Shown: positions 18,801 to 25,089 of the stretch, one piece after another
Layout of the letters: each line of letters begins with the position of its first letter
Position numbering within the stretch: the stretch's first letter is position 1
From: Imbricaverruca yamaguchii
Lineage: Eukaryota; Arthropoda; Thecostraca; Neoverrucidae
Length of the DNA: 64,000 bases
Direction: 5' to 3'
Assembly: GCA_034440575.1 (NCBI GenBank)
Contig: JAOTOL010001175.1
Span: 272,627-336,626, forward strand
The notes under the pieces: generated by a model
Databases searched by the model: none
What the model was told of the DNA's origin: nothing
What the model saw: only the letters and a program-made list of their open reading frames with translations
Made by a program: the position numbers and the translations under genes

Positions 18801-20634
18801 GATATGGAAAAGATGAGAAAAAAATCATCTTGTGTGCTTTGTTCCATCCATCAAGACAAGCAAACGCTGAAAGTTTCATTAAAATATCTTTATCCATGAA
18901 AGCATGACTGGTTCAACTTTTTTTGGCGGTGACCACACCTGACATTGATTAACTCGTTGACCCTAGATGACCTGACTTCACATTTTTGACACAACATGCC
19001 AAATTGACGTGGGAAAAGGTATGCCAAATGTCGGCGCGCTGCCACGTGGCGTTCTTTCACTATCCACAGAGAACCTTAGGGGTGGGGGTGGGGTGGGGGT
19101 CGTCAACGACCCCTCCCTCGAGACGCCGCGGGTTAAAAGCACAGGGAACGAATGTTGTTTTTAGCTCAGAAGGGTGATTGATGATGGACGACGTATGCAA
19201 GGCTCGCCCAAAGGATATAAAGTGATGAGTCACCAGGCTGGGCGGGTTTAGAGGTGTTTTATCTGATATTTCTACGTGCCTTATATTTTTGCACTTAATG
19301 GTTTTGCATGTTCACATTTTGTGCATTCGTTTTGATGCTATTTGATATTTAGTACGTTAATATTCAGCAGTAATGGTAACATCACAGATACAGACACTGA
19401 ACATTGCTGAACATATCTGCCCCACACATCCAGTCCTTGCGTCACGTGTATCCAGCGACACCTGCTACGTTTCATTCAGTCCCACCAGTCATTTCAACTC
19501 AGCCATGAATTTTGACGGACGATTGTGAAAACGGTGCTGTGGCATTGCAGTCATAATGTGGTAGTGTGTGATAAGTATGCAATGTGGCAAATATAATACA
19601 CATAAACAGTATGTGATGAATGAACTGTTTGTAAATGGGTCTGTCTGCCCATGTGAAATCCATCTTTCCCAGCCTGTAATACTTAACAGCATCAAATTTG
19701 GCATCCCCCTTCCTGCCATTACCTGTCGCACCCCACTAGTACCTGACCGTACTCGTCACAGCTCGTCCTGCACGCACCTATGCCTGCACGTGCTCATCCA
19801 CCCTATCCTCTGTCAGTGCCTGGCCGCACTCGTTACTGTTCGTTCTGCACGCACCTGTGCCCGAACGTGTTTGGCGCAGATGGCCGTCAGCTGGGCGTAG
19901 CGCGGGTCGTCGGTCAGACCCTTCTCCTCCATGCTGGCCAGCGCCGACTGCAGCGCCGCCTGGCTGTACTCGGAGGCGGGAGCGTCACCACCGCCGGCCG
20001 GCGTCGGCTGCAGCCCGCCATAGCCGCCCTCTGTGTCACACCGGGTCACAGCCAGATCAACGGCGGCCGGGCGTTTTACGCTGAACATGGGACCACAGCC
20101 AGATCAACGACGGCCGGGCCTATTACGCTGAACATGGGACCGAATTATAACACATCCAGGATCATCTTGTGGCACGAGCTCGGAAAGTTCTGCACCCACC
20201 CAGCTAAGTGGCTGGGGTTGCTTACTGGACATGGTCACCAACGCACCAACGCGACGCTATCTCGCGACTTCGAAATGGCACATGAGAAGAGGACAGGCAC
20301 TACGACCATTCCGCCGCACTCAGCACTACGTCGACGAGCGTGACGTCAGAGCACCATGCACCATGCCACGAACATCTGCCCTCGTCACAGTGGCCGACGG
20401 CCGCCTACCGTGGCCGTGCTGGAAGGCGCCCGGCTGGTGGTGCTGGTGCTGCTGCATCTGCCAGTACTGGTGCTGGCCCGGTGGCGGAGGGTACGACTGT
20501 GCCGGACCTGGTCCTGCCGAGTGCGACCGAGGCACACCCATCTGCAGGTGCTGCAGCCCACAGCCGAGCGGCAGGCCCGCGACCGGCTGCACGCCAGCCG
20601 TGCTGGCCGGTACTGATGGCCGCTGGTCGGACAT
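161..20634 (-). CDS. brm: Brahma (SWI/SNF chromatin-remodelling ATPase), 5' portion, 11 coding exons, continues beyond left edge
   Basis: Brahma is the ATPase of the BAP/PBAP (SWI/SNF) complexes, which slide and evict nucleosomes in the nucleus. I assembled exons 20634-20409, 20030-19855, 14071-13708, 12818-12496, 10900-10697, 9275-9114, 4641-4345, 3869-3729, 2408-2182, 1108-984 and 453-161. All have AG acceptors and GT donors, all phases agree, and the total is 846 codons without a stop. Domains in order: Pro/Gln-rich N-terminus (1-134), poly-Gln/His then QLQ (about 217-242), poly-Pro linker (about 262-300), HSA (about 430-550), BRK (about 612-645), and helicase motifs with DEMGLGKT and PLSTLSNW. 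The rest of the helicase, SnAC and bromodomain must lie to the left of the window. The ATG at 20634 is the first after an in-frame stop, with purine at -3, so it is the likely start; a 5' UTR intron cannot be excluded. Identity is very secure; exon edges are inferred from splice consensus and phase. Confidence 0.95.
437..494 (-). repeat. 34-bp imperfect tandem duplication over the exon 11 acceptor
   Basis: The 12-mer ctcgtcagccag occurs at 437 (coding, just inside exon 11) and again at 471 in the intron, followed in both by similar AA/GAA and TGCG sequence. The second copy lacks a clear acceptor. It is short and diverged. Confidence 0.5.
495..983 (-). other. brm intron 10, no further feature seen
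   Basis: A-rich intron sequence on the plus strand with several chance open frames. None resembles a known protein. Confidence 0.6.
984..1108 (-). CDS. brm: brm exon 10: helicase lead-in
   Basis: It encodes [20 protein letters not shown] and [21 protein letters not shown], the segment just before Walker A in SNF2 ATPases. The acceptor is tgttatcccag|T and the donor AATG|GTATGC at 983, phase 2 in and phase 1 out. The acceptor and upstream intron are duplicated as an 84-bp tandem copy. Use of the outer copy would meet a stop within about 12 codons. Confidence 0.95.
1105..1273 (-). repeat. 84-bp tandem duplication of the exon 10 acceptor and intron end
   Basis: Two nearly identical copies, starting at 1105 and 1189 (gatactgggataacag). 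Each contains the polypyrimidine end and the CCCAG acceptor. The inner copy is the working acceptor. The outer copy, with AG at 1194-1193, would add a stop-containing extension. Confidence 0.9.
1274..2181 (-). other. brm intron 9, no feature seen beyond the duplicated acceptor
   Basis: About 900 bases with no recognisable coding, RNA or repeat signal. Open frames here look like chance. Confidence 0.55.
2182..2408 (-). CDS. brm: brm exon 9: second half of BRK domain and acidic linker
   Basis: It starts after gttgtag|GCG with [16 protein letters not shown], the second half of BRK, followed by a Ser/Thr/Glu linker and [16 protein letters not shown]. The donor AG|GTGAGG at 2181 leaves phase 2, which exon 10 completes as Ser ([10 protein letters not shown]). 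An in-frame TAG lies directly before the acceptor, which helps fix the exon start. Confidence 0.93.
2739..3794 (-). repeat. 84-bp minisatellite: 12 full copies of the exon 8 end with its 5' splice site, plus one partial
   Basis: Unit length is exactly 84 bp (28 codons). In the brm direction each unit reads [22 protein letters not shown], then CAG|GTGAGGAG and a 20-odd-base intron-like stretch that is itself open (VRRLHW). Donor GT positions on the minus strand start at 3728, 3644, 3560, 3476, 3392, 3308, 3224, 3140, 3056, 2972, 2888 and 2804. Most unit differences are at one Gly codon (GGT/GGG/GGA, synonymous); three are non-synonymous (E to D, G to R, E to G). The last partial unit diverges near 2745. 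Confidence 0.95.
3729..3869 (-). CDS. brm: brm exon 8 (shortest form): charged linker and first half of the BRK domain
   Basis: Forty-seven residues: [18 protein letters not shown], then [19 protein letters not shown] and DLQ, aligning with the first half of the BRK domain (E-S-G-x-x-L-x-G-x-x-A-P). The acceptor is taccag|GCC and the donor CTGCAG|GTGAGG at 3728. Exon 9 resumes in phase with AWLAAHPGW, restoring the BRK pattern. The reading frame does not stop at this donor: it continues through eleven further 84-bp copies of this exon end, each with the same donor, so longer exon 8 forms are possible on sequence grounds. Confidence 0.88.
3870..4344 (-). other. brm intron 7, no feature seen
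   Basis: About 475 bases between exon 7 donor and exon 8 acceptor. I see no repeat or coding signal. Confidence 0.6.
4345..4641 (-). CDS. brm: brm exon 7: HSA domain, second half, and [16 protein letters not shown] segment
   Basis: Ninety-nine residues from [12 protein letters not shown] to [11 protein letters not shown], including the very conserved [18 protein letters not shown] and [12 protein letters not shown]. The acceptor is ccccggcag|GAG at 4642-4643 and the donor AAG|GTACTC at 4344, both phase 0. The acceptor is also the first member of a 37-bp tandem array that runs into the intron and is split by a fold-back element. Confidence 0.97.
4669..6757. mobile_element. Fold-back (long inverted repeat) element with TA flanks, in brm intron 6
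   Basis: Arms of about 495 bp (4669-5165 and about 6265-6757) are inverted copies of each other with scattered differences. The termini are GGTTGGTCCGGTTTGC and GGTTGCTCCGGTTTGC, each flanked by TA (4667-4668 and 6758-6759), as expected for TA target-site duplication. The centre is unique and contains a decayed gene fragment on the minus strand. It is non-autonomous and the family is not identified; TA targeting suggests mobilisation by a Tc1/mariner-like enzyme, which is inference. Confidence 0.8.
5440..6240 (-). pseudogene. Decayed ORF of an uncharacterised invertebrate repeat-associated protein family, inside the fold-back
   Basis: Read on the minus strand across frameshifts, the pieces are, in order: [20 protein letters not shown], a stretch with [46 protein letters not shown], and near 5450-5560 [20 protein letters not shown] recall a recurrent uncharacterised arthropod protein type with EPPLT followed by HTQAVER-type sequence, and the order fits it, but I know no function for it. 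At least two frame changes and several stops make it non-functional. It could be a captured host-gene fragment or the remnant of the element's own gene. Confidence 0.45.
7214..7600 (-). other. brm intron 6 segment, no feature seen
   Basis: AT-richer spacer between the 37-bp and 26-bp arrays. No coding or repeat signal recognised. Confidence 0.55.
7602..8860. repeat. 26-bp GC-rich minisatellite (accgaccggcacggtgtccg type) in brm intron 6
   Basis: Roughly 45 copies of a unit reading ccgaccggcacggtgtccgg plus cccata/cccaca. It is very regular from 7602 to 7990, irregular with deletions at about 7990-8340, then regular again, with diverged cagattgg and catcgactg variants near 8670-8850. The insert cagcactgtcacggtgtc recurs every several units, suggesting a higher-order repeat. 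Long open frames on both strands result from the 26-bp periodicity and are not genes. Confidence 0.92.
9114..9275 (-). CDS. brm: brm exon 6: HSA domain, first half
   Basis: Fifty-four residues from [16 protein letters not shown] to [14 protein letters not shown], matching the HSA helix with [14 protein letters not shown]. The acceptor is gtgctgcgcag|GTG and the donor ATG|GTGAGC at 9113, phase 0 at both ends. The final Met replaces the usual Gln of the KHQEYL junction; this is a visible substitution, not a break. Confidence 0.95.
9276..9619 (-). other. brm intron 5 segment, no feature seen
   Basis: Intron between the exon 6 acceptor and the 36-bp repeats. Nothing recognisable. Confidence 0.55.
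9620..9763. repeat. 36-bp perfect tandem repeat, four copies, in brm intron 5
   Basis: Four identical copies of a unit starting cacaccgagagcgaaactgt. Complete identity suggests very recent expansion. On the plus strand it would read [12 protein letters not shown] repeated, but it lies antisense within a brm intron and has no other gene context. Confidence 0.9.
9764..10254 (-). other. brm intron 5 segment, no feature seen
   Basis: A short duplicated gcattgggccaa lies near 10091-10125. Otherwise there is nothing to report. Confidence 0.5.
10256..10696 (-). repeat. 21-bp degenerate tandem array abutting the exon 5 donor
   Basis: About 20 copies of gactgtgaggggcactgacgt. In the gene direction every unit contains GTCAGTGCC or a near match, identical to bases +1 to +9 of the exon 5 donor (GAG|GTCAGTGCC). 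The array starts right at the junction and decays away from it. Confidence 0.85.
10697..10900 (-). CDS. brm: brm exon 5: start of HSA region
   Basis: It encodes 68 residues from [12 protein letters not shown] through [13 protein letters not shown] to [17 protein letters not shown], the conserved lead-in to the helicase-SANT-associated (HSA) domain, which binds actin and actin-related proteins in SWI/SNF complexes. The acceptor is gtgcgcag|ATA and the donor GAG|GTCAGTGCC, both phase 0. The exon is flanked on both sides by tandem arrays that include copies of its own splice-site sequence. Confidence 0.95.
10904..11745 (-). repeat. About 19-bp tandem array abutting the exon 5 acceptor (GGTCACCTGTG type)
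   Basis: About 40 copies of a plus-strand unit ggtcacctgtgttcggtag. In the gene direction units read TGACCC..CGNNCACAG and the real acceptor (tgacccccatggtgcgcag) fits as the last member. Units nearest the exon (10960-11110) are the most diverged; those at 11200-11720 are homogeneous. Confidence 0.85.
11746..12295 (-). other. brm intron 4 segment, no feature seen
   Basis: Sequence between the GGTCACC array and the 51-bp array. Diverged GTTCACC motifs at 11930-11990 may be remnants of the array. No gene. Confidence 0.5.
12296..12487 (-). repeat. 51-bp tandem array just downstream of the exon 4 donor
   Basis: About 3.7 copies of a unit starting gagccaggccgggccggc, with one or two base differences. 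It lies about 10-30 bp inside intron 4 from the donor at 12495. The donor hexamer itself is not visible in the units. Confidence 0.88.
12496..12818 (-). CDS. brm: brm exon 4: poly-Pro and Ala/Gln/Pro linker between QLQ and HSA
   Basis: This exon was found from phase logic. Exon 3 ends in phase 1 and exon 5 starts in phase 0. The acceptor tcccggcag|TC gives V-K-R-S-E-P-A, then about 33 consecutive prolines coded by CCG and CCA (the plus-strand GGC/GGT microsatellite), then an Ala/Gln/Pro linker ending [13 protein letters not shown] before the donor AGG|GTGGGT at 12495. The join KQNR-ITAV matches the KQSR-ITP junction of vertebrate BRG1. The frame is open across 107 codons. The poly-Pro length is probably polymorphic, since the codons are nearly uniform CCA. 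Confidence 0.85.
12701..12801. repeat. GGT/GGC trinucleotide microsatellite within brm exon 4 (poly-Pro codons)
   Basis: About 25 GGT followed by about 8 GGC on the plus strand, read as CCG then CCA (proline) in brm. The exon model puts this tract inside the coding region. Confidence 0.88.
12819..13707 (-). other. brm intron 3, no feature seen
   Basis: About 890 bases, AT-rich in its right half. No repeat or coding signal recognised. Confidence 0.55.
13708..14071 (-). CDS. brm: brm exon 3: poly-Gln/His tract and QLQ domain
   Basis: The exon opens directly with a Gln/His-rich stretch of about 65 residues coded by mixed CAG/CAA/CAC triplets, then the QLQ domain ([20 protein letters not shown]), then a short duplicated NLAV. 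QLQ is a protein-interaction module found in SWI/SNF ATPases. The acceptor is attattcgcag|CAA (phase 0) and the donor GCAG|GTGAGA at 13707 leaves phase 1. The Gln tract is interrupted by His and mixed codons, so it is not a pure repeat. Confidence 0.92.
14072..14747 (-). other. brm intron 2, exon-3-proximal segment
   Basis: Nothing recognised up to the hAT insertion. The last eight bases (gcttcatg) are the hAT target duplication. Confidence 0.55.
15068..16843 (-). CDS. hAT superfamily (ZBED-like) transposase
   Basis: A 591-residue open frame starting [12 protein letters not shown]. It has the hAT order: an N-terminal helical part, [20 protein letters not shown] (first catalytic Asp region), LIRDGASNM (second), the conserved [16 protein letters not shown] block, an insertion domain, and the C-terminal dimerisation block ([20 protein letters not shown], then RRSRLLP). 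This is the SP.SSA.SER.FS.G..... RRS.L.P pattern of hAT C-termini. It is intact over its length, but the DNA-binding BED finger expected just upstream is disrupted, so the product may be defective. It lies inside a transposon with recognisable ends. Confidence 0.92.
   Translation of the reverse strand: MKHPDEYETAKQANRGCFVSVSTFGEEGTSKDRKISAIKKQLSIPETFESRKIWDINDSRAKDINRAVMIMMAVDNQPFSIVEDDGFIDLVAKLQPRYLLPSQRYFSDVVLPRLYDEVKGEVLSELESCDGSYVSFTSDIWTCSSSQETFVSLSGHWIKSNFQRRDVLKAAHFLASHSSINISEMLTKMWHECNLVRSQRHLLIRDGASNMTGLRAGRYSGRPQHYLQLVVSNAIRSQPAVNALVTKCRRLVTHFGHSSVACTTLKELQRAEGLQPRLLVQDVPTRWNSSYLMVQRLVELKRPVLLYLADHEDLPQMTVSDWRLCGSLLHVLKPFFDFTKEVSSDNATLSSVIPNITCLKLYLTRIDQKAAGAQKLRESLLQALRLRFLTTADSSKAMNILLEKHYVTATAIDPGYKFNFFKKSEEKDNAKTLLLGEVLQLLGAQDEEVAAADSKCADSPASSTGSSGEEDLFGSFFTQMVSQGQAPAAKRQRHDGQGDLKTAAEEVQNFFTLPLSPRETDPVQWWGETGRASSFPCLRALSCKLLSAPSSSVFSKRMFSEYGTIFEDRRSRLLPRRGEQLLFLPHNVKHF
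16844..16965 (-). pseudogene. Disrupted BED zinc finger of the hAT transposase
   Basis: In the transposase frame the sequence just upstream reads [13 protein letters not shown], giving the His pair of a BED finger. The Cys pair appears as C-K-I-C in a different frame (about 16925-16935). One frame change (or an unseen intron) separates the two halves, so the finger is probably broken. Confidence 0.6.
17055..17400. other. Low-complexity A/T homopolymer segment, suspect sequence
   Basis: Runs of 8-20 A or T alternate with short runs of G and C, unlike anything else in the window. It looks like a consensus error or poor-quality join rather than natural sequence. G-runs continue more weakly to about 18250. 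Confidence 0.7.
18500..19700 (-). other. brm intron 2, exon-2-proximal segment
   Basis: Apart from the hAT target duplication at 18500-18507, nothing is recognised. Open frames are short and of no known type. Confidence 0.5.
19700..19860 (-). repeat. 77-bp imperfect tandem duplication of the exon 2 donor region
   Basis: The donor-side sequence GTGCGTGCAGAACGA continues to AACGAGTGCGGCCAGG. A second diverged copy 77 bp deeper in the intron has ATAG|GTGCGTGCAGGACGA and GACGAGTACGGTCAGG. The second copy also keeps a donor-like GTGCGT. Confidence 0.75.
19855..20030 (-). CDS. brm: brm exon 2: conserved N-terminal segment with SMEEKG..DDPRY motif
   Basis: It encodes a Gly/Pro-rich start and then the conserved run [19 protein letters not shown], which matches the BRM/BRG1 segment just before QLQ. 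The acceptor is gacacag|AG (phase 1 to 2 join) and the donor is CACAG|GTGCGTG at 19854, phase 0. Both flanks carry short tandem duplications: a diverged second copy of the donor region about 77 bp into the intron, and a 47-bp duplication about 16 bp outside the acceptor. Confidence 0.9.
20047..20140 (-). repeat. 47-bp tandem duplication next to the exon 2 acceptor
   Basis: Two copies of a unit beginning cacagccagatcaacg, starting at 20047 and 20094, differ at a few positions. They lie in intron 1 about 16 bp from the acceptor AG at 20031-20032. Confidence 0.88.
20409..20634 (-). CDS. brm: brm exon 1 (coding): Pro/Gln/His-rich N-terminus
   Basis: It encodes 75 residues plus one base, beginning [12 protein letters not shown] and ending with a Gln/His stretch ([20 protein letters not shown]). 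The donor at 20408 reads G|GTAGGC and leaves phase 1, which fits the AG-GGC start of exon 2. An in-frame TAG lies upstream with no other ATG between, which supports this start. Low-complexity N-termini of this kind are usual in BRM/BRG1; no folded domain is visible. Confidence 0.8.
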
Positions 20635-23200
20635 CTCGTCTCTGTCTCCAACAACGCAGACTCTCAGCCGACAGTACTCAGACTACAAGGGAAAGCAGCC
20701 ATATATGCTCTCAACCACAGAAATTCATATTGTGACCAGATCCTGGACCACAAGTCCAAATGCCTCCAGGGATGGCCTGTTGGTAGTTGCCAATTGGCAA
20801 TAATTGCCACATGTTCAAATATGTTTTTAACAATCCCAAATCCTTATTCCTGACTAAAGTTTGTGTTTGCTTTTCAGTGCATCCTACCTTGCTTCTCATC
20901 AGGGACATACCATTTCCTCTACTTCACAAAAGATGTCACATGGGACATATTCAACTTCACTACCTCTTCAGTTTCTGCTGCTTGCATTACCCTTGAATGC
21001 TACAAGTTCTCTATGGATGAATTCCCTCATATGGCAACCCCTGTTTATACCATGATTAAAATAACAACCCATGTCCCTACATTCATCTTCACTACTTCTG
21101 ATGATAGACTGTGGCCAATAGCCTTGGCCATAAATCTTGATCTGCAGCCATTGATCAGGGTAGCATTAGAGTGCAAACAGTCACAGAAGTCCAGTGGTGT
21201 TATTAGTCCTGAGGCAGGATACTCCATGAGGGAGGTTTGCAGTTAGCTGGTGGTAGTGGTAGTGTATCTGTGCTTCAGAGTGTGCCAACTGGCTGGCCTA
21301 AGGCCAGGATGAGATGGAGGAAAGATTAAAGGGTCATTGCATAATGATGCCACTGTGCCACCAGCAAGTCTGCCTTTCAAGAGAACAGATGTTGGGCAAA
21401 TCCCAAGCACTGCAATGCCTCTCACGTCGTCGAGGATGCTATCCTGCCAGAAGGAAAACTTGCACCTTGCATGGTGACAGAAATGTTAGCACCCACAGCT
21501 GCTCCAAACCATAAGTGTGAAGTGCTGATGTTGCTGACAAGTACCACTTTAGGAAAATGGCATGGGCATATTGTAGACATAAGCATGACCACATCAGCCC
21601 ACAACACAGTGCTTATCAAGGTCAACAGTGATGAAGCTTCTTGCTTTGTTGATTCTGATTGCAGCAAAATCCTTCCATCCTACTTCCAGAACCAAAAATG
21701 CATGGGATGCCATCAAAAGTCCTCTGTTCAGTTCAGCTCCCATGGTACTCAGAAATTAAGGGCTAACCAAGTACAACACTGAAAAACTGAGAAGAGGAGC
21801 AAGGCACCACCCTGCTGTATTCATAGTAGACAGCCACCTGGAACAGCCTTTGCTATGTGCCATTGATGCAAAGACCTTTGTGATACTCAACATCTGGAAA
21901 TGGTGGTACAGTGAATTTTTGACAGCCTCAGACTGGCTGGAACACAAGTGGACACCACCAGGGGTGTGTAGCTTTGTATGCTTTTGGGAGGGCACTTGCT
22001 CCCCAAATAATTTCAGCTACCAACATGGGATCCTATGTGGTCTGCCCCTTTTCAGAAGCCTATACCTTTGGACACCACACAACATGAAGATGGGAAACTC
22101 AGTTGAGAAGAGAATCATAAGGTACACATATGAGAGCTAAGGTCACAGAAAAAAATTGAGGATATGGGGCCAATGAGGCTGGCATCTGTATGCTCAATGT
22201 TGCCATTTTGAAAAGAAGAAACCATGCAAAATACACATTGATGTTAAGATGTGATAATTAAATCAGGAAATTCAAGGCACCCCCATAACCCTAAATGCCA
22301 GTGCAGGAAATACTACACATGCTTGCAGGCATGTGCTCTCACCATCTTGTGAGAGCTCAGAATGAACCATAGATTTAACCAGCTCATGTTGTCTAAAGAG
22401 TCTCAGTACGTCACCACATTCTGAACTCATGAAGGCCCACACTTCCTCAAGGTCCTTGTTTAGACATCAGCAACACTGATGTCATCCTAGTGGATGATTG
22501 CCAACCAATGATTGCCAATGATCTAGGGGAAGAGGGGGGGGGGGAGGTCTGAACACCTAAGGCAGCATGGAACAAATAGCTCTACTGCTGCTTCTGTATG
22601 GCTGAACCATCCTCTGTACTGTGTTTACTGGACACAAAATGAACAAGCTATCCATATTCAAACAGTTCCTTTCAACGAAAATCCTCAAACCACTTGCAGT
22701 GAGCAACTTCAAAATAGTCAATTATGTTGAAGTGGTGTGCCATATTGTGAACACGAAAATGTTGTTATGCAGGATAAACTCACAGGAGCTGTTGTGGTAC
22801 AAGCTATTAGTAGCCACTAAAAAATGCTGGTGTAACTGCAAGAAAATATTGAGTCACTTCCTTATGGTTTCCCTAACCCTTAAGCTCTTAGAAGGCCTAA
22901 AATGGTGCCTGTGAATTTCATTCGCTCCATACACAAATAATTAGTATACCTGTGCAATTGGACCTGCACATTTTGGTAGACAGGTCCATCATTCATGAAT
23001 ACCACCATCTTTTTGGCATTTATATACTAAACATCATATGGGAGACATCCAAAGGTAGGTGTTTCCGAAACAGAACATGTTCAGATACACCTCCTCTTCC
23101 TCCAAGGTGGCTAAAATCAGTACATAGGTGGACACAAAGCATACATGGGATGGAAGGTCTGGATTATGGTGTCAGATCATCAAAACTGGGAGGGACTAAA
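20635..23200. other. 5' flank of brm; no gene recognised
   Basis: It should contain the brm 5' UTR and promoter, but I cannot place a TSS or core element. Several plus-strand open frames between 20863 and 22140 have normal base composition, yet their translations match no family I know and they are broken by stops, so they may be a decayed element. A G-run lies near 22530. Confidence 0.45.
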
Positions 23201-23201
23201 A

Positions 23202-25089
23202 AACAGACACCATCTCACCGACACGGTTTGACCGACACCATCTCGCCGACATGGACCATCTCAGCAACCGCTGGCTCGATCTTCATGAAACCTACACCAA
23301 ACGATCGCCAGTGTGCCAGAGGCGTGCCGTTTGGACTTTCGTGACCTTGGGTCAGGTCAAAGGTCACCAAATTGAAGAAAAACATAATTTTGGAATTATT
23401 GACATGGCTGATCTCGGCAACCGCTGGTTCGATCTTAATGAAACCTTCACCAAACGAACGGCCGTGTGCCGGAGGCGTGCCGTTTGGACTTTCGTGACCT
23501 TGGGTCAGGTCAAAGGTCACGAAATCGCAGAAACACAATTTTAGGCTAACCGACATCACCGATCTCGGTAACCGCTGGGTCGATTCCAATGAAACATTCA
23601 CCAAACGAACGGCCGTGTGCCGGAGGCATGCCGTTTGGACTTTCGTGACCCTGTGTCAGGTCAAAGGTCACGAGATCGCAGAAAAACCATAGTTTTAGGC
23701 TCACCGACATGGCCGATCTCGGTAACCGCTGGGTCGATTCCAATGAAACATTCACCAAACGAACGGCCGTGTGCCGGAGGCGTGCCGTTTGGACTTTCGT
23801 GACCTTGGGTCAGGTCAAAGGTCACGAAATCGCAGAAAAACACAATTTTAGGCTCACCGACATGGCCGATCTCGGTAACCGCTGGGTCGATTCCAATGAA
23901 ACCTTCACCAAACGAACGGCCGTATGCCGGAGGCGTGCCGTTTGGACTTTCGTGACCCTGGGTCAGGTCAAAGGTCACGAGATCGCAGAAAAACCATAGT
24001 TTTAGGCTCACCGACATGGCCGATCTCGGTAACCGCTGGGTCGATTCCAATGAAACCTTCACCAAACGAACGGCCGTATGCCGGAGGCGTGCCGTTTGGA
24101 CTTTCGTGACCCTGGGTCAGGTCAAAGGTCACGAGATCGCAGAAAAACCATAGTTTTAGGCTCACCGACATGGCCGATCTCGGTAACCGCTGGGTCGATT
24201 CCAATGAAACCTTCACCAAACGAACGGCCGTATGCCGGAGGCGTGCCGTTTGGACTTTCGTGACCCTGGGTCAGGTCAAAGGTCACGAAATCGCAGAAAA
24301 ACCATAGTTTTAGGCTCACCGACATGGCCGATCTCGGTAACCGCTGGGTCGATTCCAATGAAACATTCACCAAACGAACGGCCGTGTGCCGGAGGCGTGC
24401 CGTTTGGACTTTCGTGACCTTGGGTCAGGTCAAAGGTCACGAAATCGCAGAAAAACACAATTTTAGGCTCACCGACATGGCCGATCTCGGTAACCGCTGG
24501 GTCGATTCCAATGAAACCTTCACCAAACGAACGGCCGTATGCCGGAGGCGTGCCGTTTGGACTTTCGTGACCCTGGGTCAGGTCAAAGGTCACGAAATCG
24601 CAGAAAAACCATAGTTTTAGGCTCACCGACATGGCCGATCTCGGTAACCGCTGGGTCGATTCCAATGAAACCTCCACCAAACGAACGGCCGTATGCCGGA
24701 GGCGTGCCGTTTGGACTTTCGTGACCCTGGGTCAGGTCAAAGGTCACGAGATCGCAGAAAAACCATAGTTTTAGGCTCACCGACATGGCCGATCTCGGTA
24801 ACCGCTGGGTCGATTCCAATGAAACCTTCACCAAACGAACGGCCGTATGCCGGAGGCGTGCCGTTTGGACTTTCGTGACCCTGGGTCAGGTCAAAGGTCA
24901 CGAGATCGCAGAAAAACCATAGTTTTAGGCTCACCGACATGGCCGATCTCGGTAACCGCTGGGTCGATTCCAATGAAACCTTCACCAAACGAACGGCCGT
25001 ATGCCGGAGGCGTGCCGTTTGGACTTTCGTGACCCTGGGTCAGGTCAAAGGTCACGAAATCGCAGAAAAACCATAGTTTTAGGCTCACC
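23202..25089 (+). repeat. Left arm: about 12 tandem 154-bp units
   Basis: Each unit runs caccgacatggccgatctcg, gtcgattccaatgaaacctt, caccaaacgaacggccgt, tttggactttcgtgaccctg and then ggtcaggtcaaaggtcacga. Variants: one outer unit with aacataattttggaattatt, three with cacaattttaggct, the rest with accatagttttaggct. Since 154 is not a multiple of 3, the open frames repeat in rotating frames and are not genes. Confidence 0.95.

Noticed and set aside
20863..22140. Possible host gene from several 80-127-codon plus-strand frames
   Set aside because: No recognisable domain, frames interrupted by stops, no consistent splice sites; left as unrecognised, possibly a decayed element.
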